From positions 62,001-126,000 of the forward strand of contig NZ_JAAIYA010000028.1 of assembly GCF_010894405.1 (NCBI RefSeq): a stretch of 64,000 nucleotides of DNA, read 5' to 3'. Positions 59,101 through 64,000 of this stretch are shown piece after piece. The position numbers and the translations under genes were made by a program. Under the pieces are notes generated by a model. It was given only the letters and a program-made list of their open reading frames with translations, did no database searches and was not told where the DNA came from. Every line of letters starts with the position of its first letter. The first letter of the stretch is position 1. This stretch comes from Pyxidicoccus caerfyrddinensis (lineage in GTDB: Bacteria; Myxococcota; Myxococcia; Myxococcales; Myxococcaceae).

Positions 59101-60883
59101 CGTGCCAGGGGACGAGGACGATGGCCGGACCTGATGCCGCCTTCTTGAGCTGGAAGGGGAAGCGCAGCGGCTGGCGCTTGGAGAACTCGAACTCGCTGGC
59201 GAAGGCGGAGATGAACCCGACGTTGTCGAGGTCCGGCGCCACCGTCGCCTTCTTCCACAGGAGGCCGTAGGTCTCTCGCTCCGTGTAGAGGCTCTTGTCC
59301 GTGTCTTCCGGGAGCTTCGCGGGCCAGGAGTCATACGCGTCCCCCGAGAGCGCGTTGAGCGCGTCGCGGATGCGCAGAAACTCCCGGATGCCGTCGTGCT
59401 TCGTCGCCTTGCCGTCCGCCGCTCCGTGGCGCTTCTTCCAGCGCGCGAGCCGCCGCTCGTAGTCGGCGGTCATCGCCTTCTCGTTGGCGTGCAGCAGCAG
59501 GCTCCAGCACCCCGGCCACAGCGTGTTCTCGTAGGAGGCCCGCGGCCCCTGGGCCTTGCCCCACGCTTCAATCATCTCCTCGGTGACTTCCGTGCCGACG
59601 AGGCCTCGCAGGAACTGGACATAGAGGCTCATGCCCCCCAGGGACAGCAACCCCAGGACCTTCTTGCAGGCATTGTCGCGGGCCTTGCCGTCCTCCACGG
59701 AGACGCCGTCCGCCCCATCGTTCTTCGCGTAGTTCGCCGTGAAGCGCTCCAGCCAGTGCGTGTAGCCCTCCACGGAGAGCAGCTGGATTCCGTCGCGGAG
59801 CATCGCCGCATGTTGGGCCAGCTTGAGATGCTCCCGCCTGCCGTCCGACCCGCCCTTTCGCTTGCGCTTCTTCGACTTCGAGCCCGAGTCGTCCTCGTCC
59901 TCATCCTCGACCCCGTTCTTCGGCGCCTGGATGACGGCCTCGGCGAGCGTGTCCGCGTCCGCGACGTCCCCTGCCTTGGGAGCGAGGGCGGCGAGGTGGG
60001 GCGCACAGACGTTGGTCCAGGCCTCATCCATCAGCGTGGCGAGCGTCTCTCCCGCTTCGACCTCCTTTATCGCCTTCGCCTCCTCGAGGAGCGCGGTGAC
60101 GTCGGGGTCGGCTCCCGGCCAGATGGCGCCGTGCACCTTCTCCGAGAAGTACCGCCCGAGGAGCGTCTTCAGCTGCTCCACCTGCTCCGCCTGCTCCCCG
60201 CTGTCACCGAGCCCGAACGCCGCGAGCAGCTTGATGAGCAGCGCCCCTCGCGGTGCGCGCGCGTTCGGCTTCACCGGGGGCTTCGGCTCCTTCTCGCCGG
60301 AGCCGCTCCCGAGCAGCTCCAGGATGGAGACCACGTCCGCGTCCGCCTGGTGGATGATGCGCGCGGTCGCATCAATCACCGAGTCGTCGCGCACCTTCGG
60401 GTAGCCGAACTTGCCGCCGAGGTTGGCGACGTTCCACAGCAGGCACCGGAAGGGATACTCCCGGGGCGACGGCGCGAGCTTCGCCAGCGTCGTCACCGCA
60501 TTCAAGGCCACCGTCTGGACGCCCCCGCCCTGCGCCAGGGGCAGCTCGACGACGGGGAGCGGCGGCGGCTCCACGGACTCCAGCTGCTGCAGGGACTGGA
60601 GGGTCACCTCGGCCATGAGCGCGTTGCTGACCGGGGCCTCTTCGCTCGCGGCGGCCTGCTGGAGCTCCAGGATGTACGCCTGGACCTCCGCGCGCTCCTC
60701 CTCCGTCATGACGTATTCGTCGTCACCTCGCTGGGCGGCGGTGAGCTCGTGGAAGGCGGTGACGGGAGCCTCTTCCTCCTCCTCGTCGTGAGAGTGGGAG
60801 GGGAAGCATTCGGCGCAGAACAGGTCCTCGCATACGACGCAGACCCGGGCGACGACGCCATCCTCGATGTGTGGGCAGCTCAT
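56090..60883 (-). CDS. Giant effector-like protein: B-box-like zinc finger, EEP-type nuclease/phosphatase domain, OTU protease, NLS-like motifs
   Basis: A 1597-residue protein. (1) Cys3, His5, Cys15, Cys18, Cys23, Cys26, His30 and His32 form a B-box-like cross-brace. (2) Residues about 145 to 846 carry endonuclease/exonuclease/phosphatase motifs LLWNVANLGG (Asn151), SILELL, LLSDLNVNT (Asp632, Asn634) and SDHLPIV (Asp839, His840); long insertions separate them. (3) Residues about 960 to 1140 are OTU-like: GGGGDCLFRSIA with nucleophile Cys985, and GNYHFVAV with His1132. (4) About 1200 to 1450 has two units with FLFGENGVNKGGR and PNAVGIRTCWKPG, resembling domains found at toxin ends. (5) KKRKRK (338 to 343) and KRRK (1588 to 1591) look like nuclear localisation signals. 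The C-terminus also has a PLPLEQPPPEP repeat. It is the last gene of a three-gene cargo module. Confidence 0.75.
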   Translation of the reverse strand: MSCPHIEDGVVARVCVVCEDLFCAECFPSHSHDEEEEEAPVTAFHELTAAQRGDDEYVMTEEERAEVQAYILELQQAAASEEAPVSNALMAEVTLQSLQQLESVEPPPLPVVELPLAQGGGVQTVALNAVTTLAKLAPSPREYPFRCLLWNVANLGGKFGYPKVRDDSVIDATARIIHQADADVVSILELLGSGSGEKEPKPPVKPNARAPRGALLIKLLAAFGLGDSGEQAEQVEQLKTLLGRYFSEKVHGAIWPGADPDVTALLEEAKAIKEVEAGETLATLMDEAWTNVCAPHLAALAPKAGDVADADTLAEAVIQAPKNGVEDEDEDDSGSKSKKRKRKGGSDGRREHLKLAQHAAMLRDGIQLLSVEGYTHWLERFTANYAKNDGADGVSVEDGKARDNACKKVLGLLSLGGMSLYVQFLRGLVGTEVTEEMIEAWGKAQGPRASYENTLWPGCWSLLLHANEKAMTADYERRLARWKKRHGAADGKATKHDGIREFLRIRDALNALSGDAYDSWPAKLPEDTDKSLYTERETYGLLWKKATVAPDLDNVGFISAFASEFEFSKRQPLRFPFQLKKAASGPAIVLVPWHAPAPSATNATARSKDFPAFVRYCEAERKAKRLGMLLSDLNVNTVSGSTSVEHCDGTLEVGALFRGISGKADAYRQFPAQVGTQSTLAVSKFRPWLIPDLLEQEDPSAKKAKDLVNKLQSNFVEGHFKTSQGLLDFIQGFNKDFTPQHRMSASAYDKILPICGRADRWKLGFKSTWAIPFPHALALEEEAEFFRAREQLSEALKPFAFLLATHAKETLKDLRAYAEQPGKAKKLEELMLLARELSDHLPIVAEVRLIDTEAAEEEAVAEAPIELFSVKPTALDELEGWAFAYEHAEVPLAREKALEDLVGWWNKTYETAAPSEAAQRRFQRALQKWDSAEARKAQNDDDKRQASRPALTKTEAARKKEVKTLGVHFAESHLRTRENGGGGDCLFRSIAQLVFGDENRHIEVRQSSVNHLEDLLAGQSLDADGRVGPVSREEFATRLGLLHDWHRVQWPNVLAYRRVLGVDRWRQFCLGMSRGGEWGDLLILCAASHLFGVRFRVYVQVAGGYYSDEVDFVNRALPARPELVLVNYGNYHFVAVTPAGREALIDVAVGTPVGWEALRVRRDRAPPVAPQEPAPQPKPEPAKTPPSSSGPSGSGLKPSGRVFKWPSTTPWSLADATGAPGCLFLFGENGVNKGGRMVQSTTQACIRPAPNAVGIRTCWKPGADENDQGAMLDTELAKNQKALDDDLEEALAWLHTGRYTTLVVPWDTVSDLPALGIGVAKLPQRAKNTYAHLCKGTAKLMEWAERSLGTVVVCPRETGLTDKICKDDPESLFIHESNCGLEAEAALRWWALFDTVAQQPNVVCVRTGHHDYFRIQDAKLAENTRLLGLDFDTLENAVRSGRFRRIVIPENGWALGVAAKLQSSAPDTHAYVQKRLKQLIDLCAATPSPLRGPPMPVSQPVAKPPTVPARQAEDADDSWREDSDGRATKVQRNQQEHDVTSTLPKAKEEAVVVVHPLPLEQPPPEPLPPEPLPLEQPPQQEDAPNPFKRRKTEPDAD

Positions 60884-60892
60884 GGCAGGTCC

Positions 60893-61861
60893 TCAGGAGC
60901 CGTGCAGCGCGCGCAGAGCGGTTCGGGTGGTGTCGTCGACCTCGCCCGTCGTCTCGAGCCCGAGCGCGTACTGGAACCAGCGCAGCGCGGCGCGGGTCTT
61001 CTCCCCCAACGCGCCGCTCTCGCTGCCGCAGCTGAAGCCGAGGTTGTCGAGCCGCTCCCGCAGGCCCTCCGTCTCGTCGACGGGCTCGGGCAGGCTCAGC
61101 TTCAGGCGCACCCGCTCAGCCTGACCGCCTCCTGCCAGGACGAGCTCGCCCTCGGCCGCCTCCGGTGGAATCAACTCCACCACCCGGCCCTCCTCGTCCG
61201 TGCGCCCCTCGCGGTGCGGCAATTCCTGCCCGTCGGAGAGCTTCAGCTTCAGCAGGTACGGCACGCGCATCCGCGGGCCGTGGTAACCGTCCCGCAGGCG
61301 CAGCACGAGTGAGAAGGGAACCCGGGCCCGGTGCACGATGTACCGCCGTCCGGTCTGCACCGCGGCCCGCTCCCGGCGAAGGGCCGGCACGCGCACCGTC
61401 TCGCCCTGGCGGAGCGGCCGCTCCAGGTCGAGCGGCCGGCCATCCGCCCCGCTCAGCGCGGTGGGCGCCACGCCGTAGCGGTGGGCCACGACGCTGGCGT
61501 TCTCACCTCCCTTCGCCGTGTACACCACCCCGTCGACATCCTTGTCCTCGGGTGGGGCGCCGAAAGGCGCTGGCGGCGCGTCCTCCTTCTTCTTTTCCAG
61601 CACCTGCTCGCCGACGACGCGCCAGAGGCCGCCGTCGACCTTCGGCAGCCGCAGGTCGAAGGGCTTCAGCAACAGCCCCTTGAAGACGCAATGTCCCTTC
61701 TCGTCCGTGCGCGAGCGCAGGACCCTCTTCCCGTCCTTCTCCGCCAGCTCGAGGCTCACCCCTTCGAGCGCCTTCCCGTCGTCGCCCACCACGAGCACTT
61801 CGAGCCCCCCGCGCTCCAGGGGGCATGGTGCCACCGCGCCGTCCGACGTATCCGCTGGCAT
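60893..61861 (-). CDS. LysM/peptidoglycan-binding-domain protein of a T6SS-type cargo module
   Basis: A 322-residue protein without signal peptide. The N-terminal 60 residues form a carboxypeptidase-regulatory-like beta domain (GLEVLVVGDDGKALEGVSLE). A LysM-like unit lies at about 113 to 160 (ENASVVAHRYGVAPTALSGA, GETVRVPA). The C-terminus is a PG_binding_1 domain (LRERLDNLGFSCG, EKTRAALRWFQYALGL). I recall this combination from proteins next to VgrG or effector genes in type VI secretion islands. It is nine bases upstream of the giant effector-like gene, so the two are expressed together; it may act as adaptor, or bind the target wall. Confidence 0.75.
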   Translation of the reverse strand: MPADTSDGAVAPCPLERGGLEVLVVGDDGKALEGVSLELAEKDGKRVLRSRTDEKGHCVFKGLLLKPFDLRLPKVDGGLWRVVGEQVLEKKKEDAPPAPFGAPPEDKDVDGVVYTAKGGENASVVAHRYGVAPTALSGADGRPLDLERPLRQGETVRVPALRRERAAVQTGRRYIVHRARVPFSLVLRLRDGYHGPRMRVPYLLKLKLSDGQELPHREGRTDEEGRVVELIPPEAAEGELVLAGGGQAERVRLKLSLPEPVDETEGLRERLDNLGFSCGSESGALGEKTRAALRWFQYALGLETTGEVDDTTRTALRALHGS

Positions 61862-61865
61862 CCCG

Positions 61866-62309
61866 TCACTCCGTCATTCCGTACCGCGCGAGAAACTCCG
61901 CTTCACGGCGCTGGTTCTCTCCAGCCAGCGCGCGCCGCCTGCCCCACTCCGCGTGGGCACGCCGCACCCGCTCGAGCGGGTCGAACACGTCTTCGTCTTC
62001 CAGCAACTGGCGCAGCCAGGCCGTGTCGGGCCGTGCCTCGAAGTCCCAGCCATGCGCGAGCGCGAGGGCCACATAGAGACGCGCGCCGGCCTCCATCGTG
62101 AGGCCATGGCGTGAGCCCGCTTCGATGCACCGGGCGAGGGTGTCCGGCCCCAGCGTCTGGGCCGTCCCGGGCGTCATCGGCCACTCGGCCGGCGCCGCGG
62201 GGATTTCCACCAGCAATTGAGGGACGAGCTGCTCGATGAGCGCCGCCACCCGCGCACGCGTCACGGCGTCAGCCAACGCGCGCATCTGCTCACGGCGCAC
62301 CCGCATCAT
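61866..62309 (-). CDS. Short T6SS-associated protein, first gene of the cargo module
   Basis: A 147-residue helical protein beginning MMRVRREQMRALADAVTRAR. The middle segment HGLTMEAGARLYVALALAHG then WDFEARPDTAWLRQLLED resembles short proteins I recall next to VgrG genes in type VI clusters, which typically start MLVIRxEQMxA and contain GxxLEGDxxRYLxLM. The family is of unknown function and may help load effectors onto the spike. It is four bases from the next gene. No VgrG or Hcp gene is seen in the window; they may lie elsewhere. Confidence 0.7.
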   Translation of the reverse strand: MMRVRREQMRALADAVTRARVAALIEQLVPQLLVEIPAAPAEWPMTPGTAQTLGPDTLARCIEAGSRHGLTMEAGARLYVALALAHGWDFEARPDTAWLRQLLEDEDVFDPLERVRRAHAEWGRRRALAGENQRREAEFLARYGMTE

Positions 62310-62439
62310 CGTCTGCGCTCCCCAATGCGAAAGGCTCCCGTCTGTGCCGCACGGTCCCCAAGCCCGCTGGCATCATCGCAGACTGGCGGGAATACACGAG
62401 GGGCACCCCCGGACGATCAGACCGGGAGCCCTTCTCCGT

Positions 62440-62673
62440 ATGAGATTTCGTGCGCGGCCACCCGCCATTCCAGGGTGGCTCCGCGCGCATCCGCACATCC
62501 GGAGGAAGCTCGAGACGATGCAGGCCGACGGCTCCCGCGCGGAGGACATCTGGCAGCTCTTCGTCGACTCGGGTTACTTCAACCTGGCTGGTAGGTCGGC
62601 TGCCTGGTTCGAGGCCCGGCGTGCGAGCTCCGTAGAGCTGGGGCGGCGGCCTGAGCGCGGAGTGAATCGGTAG
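62440..62673 (+). CDS. Hypothetical 77-residue protein
   Basis: Short frame starting MRFRARPPAIPGWLRAHPHI and continuing with KLETMQADGSRAEDIWQLFV-DSGYFNLAGRSAAWFEARRAS. The middle part has coding-like third positions; the ends are less clear. GGGAG lies about a dozen bases before the ATG. No recognised family or signal. It sits in the gap between the divergent cargo module and the secreted hydrolase gene. Coding is moderately likely. Confidence 0.45.
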   Translation: MRFRARPPAIPGWLRAHPHIRRKLETMQADGSRAEDIWQLFVDSGYFNLAGRSAAWFEARRASSVELGRRPERGVNR

Positions 62674-62783
62674 GCAACGCGACGAGGGCATCTGTTGCCC
62701 CCGCGTCCACACTTCGCCTCCGCCGGAGCCCTGACTCCGAGGGGTGGAGCCGATGGAACGGCGGTTGCTCCAGGGCCGCCGCC

Positions 62784-64000
62784 ATGACCCGTCCCCAAGC
62801 CCCCCTGAAGACCGGATTCCCGCGAGCCCTCGCCATGTTGGCGGCGGCCCTCTTCGTGCTCGCACCCTGGCAGGCCGCGCACGCGCAGTTCTTCTTCGAC
62901 AGCTTCGAGCTGGGCGGCACCACGCGGTTGAGGGACGCGGCGAGCGGGTGGACCGTCCAGAACATCGACGGCACGCCCGCCACCGAGGGCAACGCCTTCT
63001 GGAACCAGCCCACCTTCGGGGACAACGTGAAGGTGATGCGCATCCGCCCCGCGGGCTTCCAGTCCAGCATGACGAGCTACCCGAACTATGCGCTCGGCGG
63101 TGACTACCTGGACGCGCCCTATCCGGTGAGCCACGAGGGCGACTTCTGGATTGGCACCTACGAATCCCGGCCCAACGCCACCACCGCGTACAACACCGTG
63201 CAGGGCGACGGGCCCCAGGGCATCGCCCTGTCGCGCGAGTTCACCATCGGCGGGTGGAACCCGGCGGTGCGCTACATCAGCTTCCTCATCGGCGGCGGCT
63301 GTGACGGCACGAGGGAGAAGCTGGAGCTCATCACCCCACGCCCCGTCTACTGCCCGGTGGACTGCCGCGTGCGCAATGACGCCTGCTGCACCGCCCCCGC
63401 CATCTGGGACGTGGTCCGCATCTTCGACCCGGCCATGGGGAGCCTCCGGCCCGCCTCCGACACCGGCCAGTGCACCGAGCAGTTCCGCCAGGTGACGTGG
63501 GACATGTGGGGCAACCTCTCGCCCGGCAACCCGTACCCGGACGGCACGCGGGTGCGCTTCCGCATCACCGATTCCAGCTCCGCCGGCTGGGGCCACATCA
63601 ACGTGGACCGCATCCAGACGGGCTCGGCGAACCCCGTCTACCCCTTCACGCAGAAGAACCCGCTGTGGGGCATCGCGGACCTGCACGGGCACTGGATGAG
63701 CCACATGGGCTTCAGCGCGGGCCCGGCCGCCATCGACTCGGTCGCCGTCAACTACCCGCTGGACACCTTCGGCAGCACGGGGCTCGTCCATGGCCTGCCG
63801 TACGTGGGCCAGGGCCTGACGCGGCCCACTACCGGCTGGACGGCCGCGCAGAAGTTCGCGTACGCGCTCCAGCGGTGCGACGGCCGCGAGCACAACCACT
63901 CGCGCGACAACTCGTCCTGGCAGCTCACCAACGACATCGCGGACCACGTCATCGCCGGAGTGGAGGGCTGGGAGGGTGCCAACGGCGACTTCCAGACGGG
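62784..64000 (+). CDS. Secreted metal-hydrolase-like protein, 3' end beyond window
   Basis: The frame is open from the ATG at 62784 to the end of the window (at least 405 residues). A clear signal peptide (ALAMLAAALFVLAPWQAAHA) is followed by a jelly-roll-like domain with FFFDSFELGG and an insertion containing the Cys-rich PVDCRVRNDACC. After residue about 285 a second domain begins with IADLHGHWMSHMGFS, then HGLPYVGQG and EHNHSRDNS; the DxHxH-like pattern suggests a metal-dependent hydrolase of amidohydrolase or PHP type. Family not named. Runs off the right edge. Confidence 0.75.
   Translation, partial: MTRPQAPLKTGFPRALAMLAAALFVLAPWQAAHAQFFFDSFELGGTTRLRDAASGWTVQNIDGTPATEGNAFWNQPTFGDNVKVMRIRPAGFQSSMTSYPNYALGGDYLDAPYPVSHEGDFWIGTYESRPNATTAYNTVQGDGPQGIALSREFTIGGWNPAVRYISFLIGGGCDGTREKLELITPRPVYCPVDCRVRNDACCTAPAIWDVVRIFDPAMGSLRPASDTGQCTEQFRQVTWDMWGNLSPGNPYPDGTRVRFRITDSSSAGWGHINVDRIQTGSANPVYPFTQKNPLWGIADLHGHWMSHMGFSAGPAAIDSVAVNYPLDTFGSTGLVHGLPYVGQGLTRPTTGWTAAQKFAYALQRCDGREHNHSRDNSSWQLTNDIADHVIAGVEGWEGANGDFQT

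Overview
The window is GC-rich and very densely coded, with little intergenic space and strong G/C bias at third codon positions. Many genes have a large open-reading shadow on the opposite strand. Lipoproteins are abundant, as are secreted proteases and glycoside hydrolases, extracytoplasmic-function (ECF) sigma factors and polymorphic-toxin or immunity genes. An M36 protease ends in a cysteine-glycine, hydrophobic-helix, arginine tail of MYXO-CTERM type. Together this points to a predatory myxobacterium of the Myxococcaceae (Myxococcus, Pyxidicoccus or Corallococcus); the genus is an inference from gene style. No rRNA, tRNA, CRISPR array, transposase or phage integrase was recognised.

Layout. 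1-7 kb: the 3' part of an Imm52 immunity gene, a secreted glycosidase with LGFP-like repeats, a DUF1360-like membrane protein, an RpoH-type sigma factor, a Nal1-like serine protease with a stand-alone pro-domain-like partner, and a nucleotide-cyclase-like protein that has lost a key metal residue. 7.1-13.2 kb: an ECF sigma factor followed by six same-strand genes (two beta-rich paralogues, a Gly/Ser-tailed protein, an 885-residue protein, a tail-collar protein and a 46-residue two-helix membrane protein); this looks like an unnamed surface or extracellular assembly. 13.2-22 kb: GH16 glucanase, SDR, MFS exporter, a toxin/immunity-like pair, and an operon of secreted proteins (PLA2-like Cys-rich lipoprotein, MORN-type lipoprotein, trypsin-like protease). 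22-25.7 kb: ECF sigma / anti-sigma / Pro-rich secreted protein / TPR-beta-barrel outer-membrane protein. 25.8-30.2 kb: Tat-exported molybdenum hydroxylase of PaoABC type in small-large-medium order, plus an 83-residue accessory gene. 30.3-46.2 kb: M36 metalloprotease, lipase-like hydrolase, an operon of GntR-TetR hybrid regulator / double-metallopeptidase-like protein / lipoprotein with palindromic operators, an FAD monooxygenase, an HtrA-like membrane protease and a second large secreted metalloprotease.

Two regions stand out. (1) 46.6-56.1 kb is a compact seven-gene operon: a 61-residue precursor-like peptide, a ferritin-like diiron protein, a Fes-type esterase, a HlyD adaptor, a C39-peptidase ABC exporter, a second ABC half-transporter whose C39 domain lacks the catalytic Cys, and a JmjC hydroxylase. 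It reads as a ribosomally made, modified and exported peptide pathway whose enzyme set I do not recognise as any named class. (2) 62.3-56.1 kb (minus strand) is a three-gene cargo module of the kind found in type VI secretion islands. It ends in a 1597-residue protein combining a B-box-like zinc finger, an expanded endonuclease/exonuclease/phosphatase fold, an OTU cysteine protease with its Cys and His present, and two nuclear-localisation-like basic motifs. This suggests an effector aimed at eukaryotic cells.

The window ends inside a secreted protein with a metal-hydrolase-like motif.
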